Shown in pieces: positions 20,012 through 28,387 of a stretch of 64,000 bases of DNA. Each line of letters opens with the position of its first letter. The stretch's first letter is position 1. The notes under the pieces were generated by a model that was not told the origin of the DNA, searched no databases, and saw nothing but the letters and a program-made list of their open reading frames with translations. The position numbers and the translations under genes are program-made. Origin of the DNA: Pseudomonadota bacterium (GTDB lineage Bacteria > Pseudomonadota > Alphaproteobacteria > SP197); NCBI GenBank assembly GCA_039028155.1, contig JBCCIS010000006.1, positions 93,551 through 157,550 of the forward strand, written 5' to 3'.

Positions 20012-21352
20012 ATGAGGTTCGACTTGGTCATTGCTGGCGATCTCGTGTTGCCCGATGGCGTTAAGGAAAACGGCTGGGTCGCCGTGACGGGCGGCAAGAT
20101 TGCCGCGATCGGCGAAGGCGACATGCCTGATGCCGGCGAACACGTCACCGCCGATGGCCTCGTCTTTCCCGGCATTGTCGACGGCCAGACCCATGCCGGA
20201 TCGATCGCCGGTTTCCCCGGCCTGGAGGATCTCACCCGCAGTGCGGCGGCGGGTGGCGTCACGACCATCGTCGACATGCCGTTCGATTCGCCTGATCCCG
20301 TAACGACGGGCGCGCTGCTGGCCGAAAAGGCGGCGACCGCGGACAAGGTCGCCTATTGTGATGTTGCGATCTATGGCGGCGTGAAGCCGGATGTCGACAC
20401 CGACGAAATTGCGCGCCAGACCGATGCCGGCGCCTGTGCGTTCAAGATGTCGACCTATCATGCCAGTGCGCGCTTCCCGCGCATTCCCCATCACCAGATG
20501 GAGCGTGCGTTCGCCGCCATCGCCGAGACCGGGTTGACCGTTGCCGTGCACAACGAAGATCAGGAGATCGTTGACGACGCGATCGCGCGGTTCCAGGAGG
20601 CCGGCCAGAAGGGCGCGAACCAACACCATCCGTCGCGACCACCGCTGTCGGAGCTGCTGGCCAACAGCATCATCCTGGAAATCGGCGTGGCGACTGGCGC
20701 GCGCGCGCACATCGTGCATTCCTCGCTGGCGCGCGGTTTCGACATGGCCCGCAGCTATCGCGACCAGGGCTGTCACGCGACGGCCGAGACCTGCCTGCAC
20801 TACCTGATCTTCGACGAAGACGATGTCATCGAGATGGGCGCGCGCGGCAAGGTGAACCCGCCAATCAGGCCCGATCAGAAAGAGCTGATCTGGCAGCATA
20901 TCCTGGACGGCGAGGTTGCTTTCGTGTCCTCGGACCATTGCTCGTGGCCGCTTGAGCGAAAGCCGGACGACGACATCTTTCAGGCCGCGCCCGGCGCGCC
21001 CGGTATCGAATGCCTGTTTCCGGTCATGGCCGATGAAGCAATCATCCGCCGCGGTCATGATGTGGGCGTGGTCGCCGACATGCTGTGCGAGGCGCCGGCC
21101 CGTCACTTCGGTCTCTACCCGCAGAAAGGTGCGATCAGGGTCGGCAGCGATGCCGATTTCGCCATCCTGCGCCGCGAGCGACACACGGTGGATGAGACGA
21201 AACTGCATTGTGAGCTCGCGCCCTGGACGATCTATCATGGCCGAGAACTCGATTTCCGAGTCGGTGATGTCTGGCTGCGCGGCACCAAGGTCTTTGATGG
21301 CGAGACCATGACGGCGCCCGCGGGCACAGGCCGTTTTGTCAGACCGTCGTGA
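20012..21352 (+). CDS. dihydroorotase/hydantoinase/allantoinase-like cyclic amidohydrolase
   Basis: This 446-residue protein has the D-hydantoinase/allantoinase organisation. The carboxylated lysine candidate is K145 in GACAFKMSTYH; His H180 lies in VAVHNEDQ; another His in ARAHIVHSSLARGF; the Asp in VSSDHCSWPLE. The first motif is odd: PGIVDGQTHAG has Gln59 where nearly all relatives have the first His of H-x-H, so a metal site may be altered. The next two genes, hydantoin racemase and D-carbamoylase, strongly suggest ring opening of a 5-substituted hydantoin or related cyclic ureide. A GGAGGAGAG site precedes the ATG at 20012. Confidence 0.85.
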   Translation: MRFDLVIAGDLVLPDGVKENGWVAVTGGKIAAIGEGDMPDAGEHVTADGLVFPGIVDGQTHAGSIAGFPGLEDLTRSAAAGGVTTIVDMPFDSPDPVTTGALLAEKAATADKVAYCDVAIYGGVKPDVDTDEIARQTDAGACAFKMSTYHASARFPRIPHHQMERAFAAIAETGLTVAVHNEDQEIVDDAIARFQEAGQKGANQHHPSRPPLSELLANSIILEIGVATGARAHIVHSSLARGFDMARSYRDQGCHATAETCLHYLIFDEDDVIEMGARGKVNPPIRPDQKELIWQHILDGEVAFVSSDHCSWPLERKPDDDIFQAAPGAPGIECLFPVMADEAIIRRGHDVGVVADMLCEAPARHFGLYPQKGAIRVGSDADFAILRRERHTVDETKLHCELAPWTIYHGRELDFRVGDVWLRGTKVFDGETMTAPAGTGRFVRPS

Positions 21353-21359
21353 GGGTCCC

Positions 21360-22022
21360 ATGAGCGAACGTATTCTGGTCATCAACCCCAACAGCAGCGA
21401 GGATGTCACCCAGCGCATGTCAGCGGCGCTGGACGGGCTGCGCTTCGAGGACGGTCCGGTTGTCGACTGCATGACCCTGGCCGAAGGACCGCCGGGGATC
21501 GAGACCGACCGGCATATCGCCGAGGTCACCGGACCGATCACCGCGACCGTCGAGCGCGAGCAGAACCAGACGTCGGCTTTCGTCATCGCCTGCTTTTCCG
21601 ATCCCGGCATCCATGCCGCGCGCGAAGCGAGCCGGGTGCCGGTCTTCGGCATCGGCGAGAGTGGCTATGCGACCGCGCTGACGCGCGGCGACCGCTTTGG
21701 CGTCATTTCGATCCTGTCGCGGTCGGTGGCGCGTCACCGCCGGCAGATCGCGTCTCTCGGTCTGCTCGATCGGTTGGGTGGCGATATCGCGATCGAGCTT
21801 GGCGTGACGGAACTGCATCAGGGCGACAAGGTGCGCGGGCGCATGACCGAGGTGGGGACCGAACTGCGCGACGGCCATGGATGCGATGTTCTGGTCATGG
21901 GCTGTGCCGGTATGGCGCAGTACCGTGCGGGTTTGGAGACGGACCTGGGGATCCCGGTCATTGATCCGACACAGGCCGCGACAACATTGGCAATTGGCGC
22001 CGTGCAGGCGGCACGGCAGTAA
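21360..22022 (+). CDS. hydantoin racemase / aspartate-glutamate racemase family
   Basis: The 220-residue enzyme has the family start ILVINPNSSEDVTQRM and the two catalytic cysteines, C78 in FVIACFSDPG and C182 in VLVMGCAGM, the pair that removes and returns the C5 proton of hydantoins in HyuE-type racemases. Length and spacing agree with known hydantoin racemases. It starts eight bases after the cyclic amidohydrolase and precedes the carbamoylase by 12 bases. In this order the racemase lets both enantiomers of a hydantoin be consumed. Use of another small racemisable substrate such as allantoin cannot be excluded. Confidence 0.88.
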   Translation: MSERILVINPNSSEDVTQRMSAALDGLRFEDGPVVDCMTLAEGPPGIETDRHIAEVTGPITATVEREQNQTSAFVIACFSDPGIHAAREASRVPVFGIGESGYATALTRGDRFGVISILSRSVARHRRQIASLGLLDRLGGDIAIELGVTELHQGDKVRGRMTEVGTELRDGHGCDVLVMGCAGMAQYRAGLETDLGIPVIDPTQAATTLAIGAVQAARQ

Positions 22023-22034
22023 GGAGACGATTGT

Positions 22035-22970
22035 ATGGCTTCACGGGTTCTGACGGTTGGCGGCGCACAGCTTGGACCGATCCAACGAGCGGAGACCAAA
22101 GCTTCCGCCGTGGCCAGGCTGGTCGACCTGATGCGCCAGGCGGCGGGACGCGGCTGCGACCTCGTGGTCTACCCCGAGCTTGCGCTGACGACCTTTTTCC
22201 CGCGCTGGCTGATCGAGGACAAGGCGGAGCTCGACGCCTGCTTCGAGGCCACCATGCCGAACGCCGATGTCCAGCCGCTGTTCGACACGGCCAAGGAGCT
22301 CGGCATCGGTTTTCATCTGGGCTATGCGGAGATTGCCGGCGAGCATCGCTTCAACACTGCGATCCTGGTCGACAAGAAAGGTGAGATCGTCGCCAAGTAC
22401 CGCAAGATCCATCTGCCCGGCCACGCCGAATTCGAGGCGGACCGCGACTTCCAGCATCTGGAGAAGCGCTATTTCGAGGTCGGCGATCTCGGCTTTCCGG
22501 TGTGGGAGGTCATGGGCGGCAAGATCGGCATGCTGATCTGCAACGATCGGCGCTGGCCCGAAGCCTTCCGCACGCTGGGCCTGCAGGGCGTTGAGCTGGT
22601 GATGATCGGCTACAACACGCCGACGCTGAACGGTCAGACCTTCGAGCCGCCACATCTGCGCGCCTATCACAACACGCTTTCCATGCTGGCGGGCGCCTAT
22701 CAGAACGCCACCTGGGTCGCCTGCATCGCCAAGGCAGGCCGCGAGGACGGCTTTGACCTGATGGGCGGCAGCGCCATCGTCTCGCCCAATGGCGAGATCG
22801 CCGCCCAGGCCGTGACGCTGGAAGATGAACTGATCGTCGCCGACTGTGATCTCGACGCCGGCAACTACCTGAAGAGCAGCGTCTTCAATTTCGCCGCCCA
22901 TCGCCGGCCGGAACACTACGGCCTGATTGTCGAGGCAACGGGCGTGGTGCCGCCCAGAGGTGCGCCCTGA
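22035..22970 (+). CDS. N-carbamoyl-D-amino acid hydrolase
   Basis: This 311-residue nitrilase-superfamily enzyme has the catalytic triad in order: Glu48 (VVYPELALTTFFPRW), Lys124 (KYRKIHLPGH) and Cys169 (MLICNDRRWPE). The signatures FFPRW, GHAEFE and NDRRWPE are those of D-carbamoylase of Agrobacterium type (Glu47, Lys126/127, Cys171/172 there). It splits N-carbamoyl-D-amino acids into D-amino acid, CO2 and ammonia, the last step of the hydantoinase route. AAGGAG precedes the ATG. The following hydrolase gene overlaps its stop codon. Confidence 0.92.
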   Translation: MASRVLTVGGAQLGPIQRAETKASAVARLVDLMRQAAGRGCDLVVYPELALTTFFPRWLIEDKAELDACFEATMPNADVQPLFDTAKELGIGFHLGYAEIAGEHRFNTAILVDKKGEIVAKYRKIHLPGHAEFEADRDFQHLEKRYFEVGDLGFPVWEVMGGKIGMLICNDRRWPEAFRTLGLQGVELVMIGYNTPTLNGQTFEPPHLRAYHNTLSMLAGAYQNATWVACIAKAGREDGFDLMGGSAIVSPNGEIAAQAVTLEDELIVADCDLDAGNYLKSSVFNFAAHRRPEHYGLIVEATGVVPPRGAP

Positions 22971-23806
22971 TTCGCCGGATCACCCGTTCTATCCTCGTCT
23001 GTCTGGCGCTTGCCGCGCCGGACTGCGCCGAGGCTGACGAGGATGGCCGGGTCGCGGCGACGCGGCTCGCGGAGACCAATGGCTGGCAATACCATCGCGT
23101 ACAGGCCGGCGACTTTCTGCTGACCGCCTACAGCCGGATAACCGACCCCACCGACCAGACGCTCGCGGTCTATATCGGCGGTGATGGCGCTGCATGGCCT
23201 TCACCGACCCAGCCGCCCACCGACCCGACACCGCGTGTGCCGCGCACGTTCGAACTTGCGGTGCGCGATCCTTCGCCCAACACCGTCTACATCGCGCGTC
23301 CCTGCCAGTTCCTTGATGCCGAGTCACTGGCTGCCTGTTCGTCGGACTACTGGTTCATGGCGCGCTACGCGCCGGAGGTGGTGGCGTCGATCGATCTGAT
23401 GGTCGACTACTTTGTCAGGACGACCCGAAGCCAGCAGGTCCGCCTGTTTGGTTTTTCCGGTGGTGGCGTGATTGCCACACTCGTCGCCGCCAACCGGGAT
23501 GACGTCACGGGGATTGTGACGGTCGCAGCGAACCTGGACCATGAGACGTGGACGGCGATCCACGGACTTTCGCGACTTAGGAACTCATTGAACGCTACCA
23601 GTGTCGCCGCCGATCTCGCGTTGGTGCCCCAGGTCCATTTTGTTGGCGCCGACGATACGAACGTGCCGGTCGTTGTTGCCGAGGCCTACCTCGCGCGCAT
23701 GCCCGATGACGCACTGACGGAGATCGTCGTGGTCGACGGCATGGCGCACAACTGCTGCTGGGTCGACATCTGGCCCGATCTGCTAGCGCAGCACGCCCTG
23801 GACTGA
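22970..23806 (+). CDS. secreted alpha/beta-hydrolase-like protein, probable ATT start
   Basis: The frame is open from the stop of the carbamoylase gene and encodes about 278 residues. An N-terminal signal-like segment (RRITRSILVCLALAAPDCAEA) is followed by a hydrolase core: RLFGFSGGGVIATLVA with the G-x-S-x-G nucleophile, VGADDTNVP as a possible acid loop and GMAHNCCW with a His. No ATG, GTG or TTG exists ahead of the signal region. ATT at 22970 shares the A of the upstream TGA and has CAGAGG nine bases before it, so a rare ATT start with coupling is the best reading; GTG at 23237 would remove a third of the domain. Function unknown, possibly an esterase or lipase. Confidence 0.65.
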   Translation: MRRITRSILVCLALAAPDCAEADEDGRVAATRLAETNGWQYHRVQAGDFLLTAYSRITDPTDQTLAVYIGGDGAAWPSPTQPPTDPTPRVPRTFELAVRDPSPNTVYIARPCQFLDAESLAACSSDYWFMARYAPEVVASIDLMVDYFVRTTRSQQVRLFGFSGGGVIATLVAANRDDVTGIVTVAANLDHETWTAIHGLSRLRNSLNATSVAADLALVPQVHFVGADDTNVPVVVAEAYLARMPDDALTEIVVVDGMAHNCCWVDIWPDLLAQHALD

Positions 23807-23913
23807 GGCCATAGTCGGCATGGTGACTGGGGTCACCGAAACGTGTGGTTTGCTGAGCCATCTCAACTTGTTAGTCTAACTGACTTCTTCTCAAAAACAG
23901 GGGGACCCCGCCC

Positions 23914-25035
23914 ATGGACACCAAGAAGTTTTTGCGCGACCTCACCGACGGCAAGCTGAGCCGGCGCGACATCATGACTGCGATGTCGGCGGTCGGCCTG
24001 GCCTCGGTTTCCATGCCGATGCTGCGCCGCCCGGCCGCGGCGGAAGGGGATCTGACCGTCTTCACCTGGAGCGGCTATGAGCTGCCGGAGTTTTTCGAGG
24101 CCTACACGGCGAAGTATGGCAGCGACCCCGCGTTCAGCTTCTACGCCGACAACGACGAAGCCTTCCAGAAGGTGAATGCCGGTTTTCGCCCGGACCTCGT
24201 CTGTCCCTCCAACCCGCTGGTCAAAAAGTTCCACGATGCCGGCATCATCAAGCCGATCGACACCTCGCGCCTGTCGAACTGGCCGGACATGCTGGAGGGT
24301 TTGAAAACCGTCGACGGCACCGTGTTCGGCGATCAGACGTGGTACGTGCCGTGGGACTGGGGCACGTCGTCTGTCGTCTACCGGCCCGACCTGGTGGATC
24401 CCGAGTACATCGAGAACAACACCTGGAAGATCCTGTGGGACGAGCGCTACGCCGGGCGCCTCGCGACCAACGATCAGATGGATTCGATCGTCATCCCGGC
24501 AGCACTGGTGCTCGGCATCGAAAACCCGTTTGCCATGACCGACGAGGAGATCGCGCAAGTGAAAGAGTTCCTGGTCGAGCAGCGTCCGTTGCTGCGCTAC
24601 TACTGGCAAAGCGAAACCGATGTCGCCCAAGCCATGGCGACGGGCGAGGTGGTCGCCGCCTATGGCTGGAACTCGACCGCCGCCGCGCTTTCAAACCACG
24701 GCGTGCCGACCGGCTATATGGTGCCGGTTGAGGGTATCCTGACTTGGACCGACGGTTACTGTCTGGTCGAAGGCAGCGCGGGCGACGAACAGAAGGCCTA
24801 TGACTTCATGGACGCGGTGATTTCGGTCGAGGCCGGCGTCGCGCTCTTGAACACCTATGGCTTCGGCGCCGCCAACCGCAAGTCCTTCGAACTGGTCGAT
24901 CAGGAGATGCTGAAAGGCATCGGGATCGCCAATCCTGAGGAGGCGCTTGCGACCGGCGTCTACTTCGAAACCATCGAATCGCCGTGGCGTGAGAAGTACC
25001 TCAACATGGTCGACGAACTGCGCGCCGGCGCTTAG
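23914..25035 (+). CDS. extracellular solute-binding protein, spermidine/putrescine type (PotD-like)
   Basis: The 373-residue protein begins with a Tat-type signal (SRRDIMTAMSAVGLASVSMPML), then the mature start DLTVFTWSGYELPEFFEAY, which is the PotD/PotF-family opening. YVPWDWGTSSVVYRPD and ETDVAQAMATGEVVAAYGW are typical lobes of the polyamine-binding family. Such proteins deliver polyamines or similar small amines to an ABC importer. No permease or ATPase is next to it, so it is orphaned here or works with components elsewhere. The upstream 107 bases contain a short palindrome (GTTAG-T-CTAAC at 23870-23880), unproven as a site. The ligand is not determinable. Confidence 0.85.
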   Translation: MDTKKFLRDLTDGKLSRRDIMTAMSAVGLASVSMPMLRRPAAAEGDLTVFTWSGYELPEFFEAYTAKYGSDPAFSFYADNDEAFQKVNAGFRPDLVCPSNPLVKKFHDAGIIKPIDTSRLSNWPDMLEGLKTVDGTVFGDQTWYVPWDWGTSSVVYRPDLVDPEYIENNTWKILWDERYAGRLATNDQMDSIVIPAALVLGIENPFAMTDEEIAQVKEFLVEQRPLLRYYWQSETDVAQAMATGEVVAAYGWNSTAAALSNHGVPTGYMVPVEGILTWTDGYCLVEGSAGDEQKAYDFMDAVISVEAGVALLNTYGFGAANRKSFELVDQEMLKGIGIANPEEALATGVYFETIESPWREKYLNMVDELRAGA

Positions 25036-25043
25036 GCGCGTGT

Positions 25044-25198
25044 CCCTCTCCCCTAGAGGGAGAGGGCCGGGGTGAGGGGTCCGCGCGTCAGCGCGCGATG
25101 AAGCATGGCAGAGTTTTCCGAGCCGGTCCCCCTCACCCAACGCCGGCTAAGGCGCTGACGCGCCAAGCCTGCGTATCCCTCTCCCTCCAGGGGAGAGG
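25044..25198. repeat. palindromic intergenic repeat (REP-like), possible bidirectional terminator
   Basis: The gap between two convergent genes begins with a 9-bp stem (CCCTCTCCC...GGGAGAGGG, 25044-25066) and ends with an 8-bp one of the same composition (25178-25198). Between them lie GGGGTGAGGGG and CCCCCTCACCC, again complementary. The whole is an inverted nested repeat. A similar unit lies at 61048-61075, so this belongs to a dispersed family. Confidence 0.7.
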
Positions 25199-25208
25199 AG
25201 ACCATGTG

Positions 25209-25502
25209 TTACGGCAGCGCGCTTACAAGCTTGCGGTACGCGTCCTCGTTGAACGCCTTCAGCGTTAGTGTTCGGGTGCGTCCTTGCGCGCCACCGGCAA
25301 GCGCCAGCAGGGCGATGGTCTCGTCATCCGGCGCTTCGACGATGATGACCATGTCGTAAGGGCCCATCGTCATGTAGTAGCCGAGGATCTCGCCGCCGTG
25401 CTCCCGACACGCCGCCTTGAAGCTATCAAGACGGTCCGGTGAATCCTTGATTTCCCGAAAACCCGCCTCCGTCCAGTTGGCGAGCAGGATGTATGTTGCC
25501 AT
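25209..25502 (-). CDS. GYD domain-containing protein
   Basis: The 97-residue protein has the GYD-domain pattern: MATYILLANWTEAGFREIKDSP, HGGEILGYYMTMGPYDMVIIVEAPDDETIALLALA. GYD proteins are small dimeric alpha/beta-barrel proteins of unknown biochemical role, common in Proteobacteria. The ATG at 25502 begins the domain and is preceded by GGAGGTGGG; an ORF extension to 25526 is not needed. It shares strand with the next small gene upstream (25585-25866) and may be in one transcript. Confidence 0.85.
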   Translation of the reverse strand: MATYILLANWTEAGFREIKDSPDRLDSFKAACREHGGEILGYYMTMGPYDMVIIVEAPDDETIALLALAGGAQGRTRTLTLKAFNEDAYRKLVSALP

Positions 25503-25584
25503 GACCCCACCTCCTTGGTCGGGCACAAGGCTATCAATGATCTGAGAAGGAGTCTTCGCGCTGGGCCTCGCAGTTGCGCCGCGC

Positions 25585-25866
25585 CTAAAACTCGAGGTTC
25601 TTGTCGATCACGAAGAGCGAATAGGTGCCGGGAACGACACCGTCTTCGGCCATGGCGTCGATGGCGGATTGGTCCTTCAGGGCTTCCTTCAGCGCTTCGA
25701 CATCGTCGACCTCGAAACAAAGCGCGGCTTTGTTCCCCTCGGTCGCGAAGCCGTAACCGCACGGACTGATGACCCCTTGTTTCTTCAGAATGGGGCCGTG
25801 TGTCCTGAACGCCTTCTCGAAAGCCTTCAGATCTTCAACCTCGGAGGTCACGACAATTCTTGTCAT
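25585..25866 (-). CDS. small uncharacterised protein with ferredoxin-like/ABM-type fold
   Basis: The 93-residue acidic protein MTRIVVTSEVEDLKAFEKAFRTHG... starts like antibiotic-monooxygenase (ABM)-type dimeric alpha/beta-barrel proteins, with a short beta strand, a helix, and GYGFATEGNKAALCFEVDDVEALKEAL matching the second beta-alpha unit. The catalytic asparagine/histidine positions cannot be assigned. No clear named family was recognised. It lies between GYD and YaaA on the same strand. Confidence that it is a gene comes from codon position bias and its stable fold pattern. Confidence 0.6.
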   Translation of the reverse strand: MTRIVVTSEVEDLKAFEKAFRTHGPILKKQGVISPCGYGFATEGNKAALCFEVDDVEALKEALKDQSAIDAMAEDGVVPGTYSLFVIDKNLEF

Positions 25867-25877
25867 CGGCTTTCACC

Positions 25878-26651
25878 TTAGGTGGCTGGCCGCGTGAACA
25901 CCCACTCGTTGTCCGACGATAGGGCGGGCTGGTAGCGGTAGCCGCCGCCATCGAAGTCCTTGAGACCATCGGGTCGGTCGATGCGGTTCTGCACCATGTA
26001 ACGGGCCATCATGCCGCGCGCCTGTTTGGCAAGGAAGCCGATCATCTTGGCCATGCCGCCGCTTTCTTCCTTGAACGCCATGGTCAGCACCGGGCCGGCG
26101 AGTTTCTTCGCCTTGATCGCCTTGAAGTACTCGGCGGACGCCAGATTGACCAGCGTTCGGTCGTCGTGGTCTTCGCTCGCCTTGTTGAGCGCCTTGCTGA
26201 TGCGGTCGCCCCAGAAGTCATAAAGCGTTTCGCCGCGCCGGGTGTGGATCTTCACACCCATCTCCAGACGATAGGGCTGAATCATGTCGAGCGGGCGCAG
26301 CAGACCGTAAAGACCCGACAGGATGCGCAGGTGATCTTGGGCGTAATCCATGTCGTCATGGCTGAGGCTGGGCGCGTCGAGCCCGCGATAGGTGTCGCCG
26401 TTGAAGGCGAGCGCGGCCGGCTTGACGGCCTCTGCCGAAGGCTCCGCCTCGAAAGCCTGGAAGCGGTGCCAGTTGAGGTCGGCCAGATCCGCGCTGATAT
26501 CCATCATCTGGGAAAGCTTGCGCCGCGACAGCCGTCGCGCGGTCTTCGCGAGCTTTCGGGTGTCGTCGATGAAGATCGGCTCGCTCTTGTCCAGGCCGTT
26601 GGTCGGCCGGTCGAAATCAAGCGCCTTGGCGGGTGAAATCACAGCAAGCAT
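25878..26651 (-). CDS. yaaA: peroxide stress protein YaaA (DUF328)
   Basis: The 257-residue protein starts MLAVISPAKALDFDRPTNGLDKSEPIF, the family hallmark 'ISPAKxLD', and carries ALAFNGDTYRGLDAPSLSHDDMDYAQDHLRILSGLYGLLRPLDMIQPYRLEMG and FKEESGGMAKMIGFLAKQARGMMARYM, all canonical YaaA motifs. In E. coli YaaA lowers free iron during peroxide stress and binds DNA. ATG at 26651 is the family start; the longer frame to 26741 is not supported. It is divergent from the ABC-F ATPase gene. Confidence 0.95.
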   Translation of the reverse strand: MLAVISPAKALDFDRPTNGLDKSEPIFIDDTRKLAKTARRLSRRKLSQMMDISADLADLNWHRFQAFEAEPSAEAVKPAALAFNGDTYRGLDAPSLSHDDMDYAQDHLRILSGLYGLLRPLDMIQPYRLEMGVKIHTRRGETLYDFWGDRISKALNKASEDHDDRTLVNLASAEYFKAIKAKKLAGPVLTMAFKEESGGMAKMIGFLAKQARGMMARYMVQNRIDRPDGLKDFDGGGYRYQPALSSDNEWVFTRPAT

Positions 26652-26835
26652 GGGTGGTCTCCATCGGTCGTCTGAGCGGTCTTGATTAATGTAGTGCGGA
26701 TGGGTTGCCATCGCCACGCTGATTGCCCCAGTCATCCCCACGGCGACTTTTTCGCGTTCCGGGGTCGACGTTCAGGGCATCACGCAGTAAAAGGGCCGCC
26801 CTCTTGATTCGAATTGGGGCTCAGACCCACGTGAG

Positions 26836-28365
26836 ATGTCGCTCGTCATCGCCTCTGATCTCGGCGTCGCCCATGGTGCGACGACCGTGCTTCGGAACGC
26901 CGGTTTTTCGATCGGCGATGGCGACCGCGTGGGCCTTGTCGGCGCCAACGGCAGCGGAAAGTCAACGCTCCTAAGGGTTTTGGCCGGCGAGCACGAGGCC
27001 GATAGCGGCAAACTGGCGTTCAAACGCGGACTCACGATCGGCTATGCCGAACAGGAGCTTCCCGAACATCTGACCGACGTGACGCTGCGCGACGCGGTGC
27101 TGGCGGCGCTGCCCGCCGCGCTCCAGGACGACGAAGCCTGGCGTGTCGACGTAATCATGAGCGGCCTCGGTTTCCCTTACGAGTTCCACGACCGCGCACT
27201 CGGCGCGCTCAGCGGGGGCTGGCAGCGGCTGGCGCTGATCGCGCGCGCCGCGATCAACGAGCCCGATCTGCTGCTGTTGGACGAACCGACCAACCATCTG
27301 GATCTCGCCAAGATCCTCCATCTCGAACGCTGGCTGGCGGACGAGGTGCGGGGCGGTCTGATCGTCGTCAGCCATGACCGTGAGGTGTTGGACCGGGTGA
27401 CGCGGCGAACACTGTTTTTGCGCGACACCAAGCTCTATGACTTCTCCGCGCCCTATACGGAAGCGCGCCGGCTTCTGACCGAGCACGATCTGGCGGCGGC
27501 CAGGGCGCGCGAGGCCGAGGAGGCGGAGGTCAAGCGGCTGGAGCGCAGCGCCAAGCGGCTGGCGAGCTGGGGCAAGGTCTTCGACAACGAGAAGTTCTCC
27601 CGGCGCGCGCGCAGCATGGAAAAGCGCATCGACAAGCTGAAGGACACGATGACGGAGGTCGCGGCCGACGACCGGCGGAACCTGGAACTCGCCGACGGCC
27701 AGGTGCAGTCGAACATGCTGCTGCGCTGCAACAACCTGACAATCGATGCGCCGGATGGCACCGGGCTCTTCGGGATCGATCGTCTGGCGCTGGCGCGCGG
27801 CGACCGCGCGGTAATCCTGGGCATCAACGGGTCCGGCAAGTCGACCTTTCTGCGCCACCTGCTGGCCGAGTACGCCGATCACGGCGACCGCATCGCGGAG
27901 ACCGCGCCGGTCTACTTCAATCCGCAGGTCGACGCCGGTTACTTCGATCAGGATCTGTCGCGTCTGCCCGACAACCAGGCGATGTTTGCGTTCTTCGCGC
28001 GCACGTTTTCGGTCGCGGATACGCGGGTGCGTGCCGAGTTGGTACGCGCCGGCTTTCCGTTCGTCGAGCACGACCGGGCGATCAAGAGCCTGAGCGGCGG
28101 CGAGCGCGCGCGGCTTCTGTTCCTGCTCCTGAAGTTCGAACAACCGAACCTGCTGATTCTGGACGAGCCGACCAACCATCTGGATATCGACGGGCGCGAG
28201 CGCCTTGAAGACGAAATCCTGACCCGCGACCTGACCGCCGTCATGGTCAGCCACGACCGGCGCTTCGTCGACGATGTCGCGAACCGCTTCTTCGTGATCG
28301 AGCGCGGCCGCCTGGTCGAGACGGACTCGGCGCGGCCGTTCTACGACACGTTGCTCGCGGACTGA
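26836..28365 (+). CDS. ABC-F family ATPase, ribosome-associated
   Basis: The 509-residue protein has two ATP-binding cassettes and no membrane segments. Cassette 1 has GANGSGKST, LSGGWQRLALIA and LLLLDEPTNHLD. A charged linker follows, around residues 215-290 (AREAEEAEVKRLERSAKRLASWGKVFDNEKFSRRARSMEKRIDKLKD), the P-site tRNA interaction motif region. Cassette 2 has GINGSGKST, LSGGERARLLFLLL and LDEPTNHLD. ABC-F proteins act on ribosomes in translation rescue or antibiotic protection. The subgroup (Uup/YheS/EttA) is uncertain; the length is at the short end. It has no obvious operon partner and is convergent with chrA. Confidence 0.9.
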   Translation: MSLVIASDLGVAHGATTVLRNAGFSIGDGDRVGLVGANGSGKSTLLRVLAGEHEADSGKLAFKRGLTIGYAEQELPEHLTDVTLRDAVLAALPAALQDDEAWRVDVIMSGLGFPYEFHDRALGALSGGWQRLALIARAAINEPDLLLLDEPTNHLDLAKILHLERWLADEVRGGLIVVSHDREVLDRVTRRTLFLRDTKLYDFSAPYTEARRLLTEHDLAAARAREAEEAEVKRLERSAKRLASWGKVFDNEKFSRRARSMEKRIDKLKDTMTEVAADDRRNLELADGQVQSNMLLRCNNLTIDAPDGTGLFGIDRLALARGDRAVILGINGSGKSTFLRHLLAEYADHGDRIAETAPVYFNPQVDAGYFDQDLSRLPDNQAMFAFFARTFSVADTRVRAELVRAGFPFVEHDRAIKSLSGGERARLLFLLLKFEQPNLLILDEPTNHLDIDGRERLEDEILTRDLTAVMVSHDRRFVDDVANRFFVIERGRLVETDSARPFYDTLLAD

Positions 28366-28387
28366 CCGTCGCGGATCCGGCGGGTTG

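Noticed and set aside
23822..23880. Hairpin GGTGAC/GTCACC and palindrome GTTAG-T-CTAAC before the PotD-like gene
   Set aside because: Both are short, lack T-runs, and can occur by chance at this composition; not listed as regulatory features.
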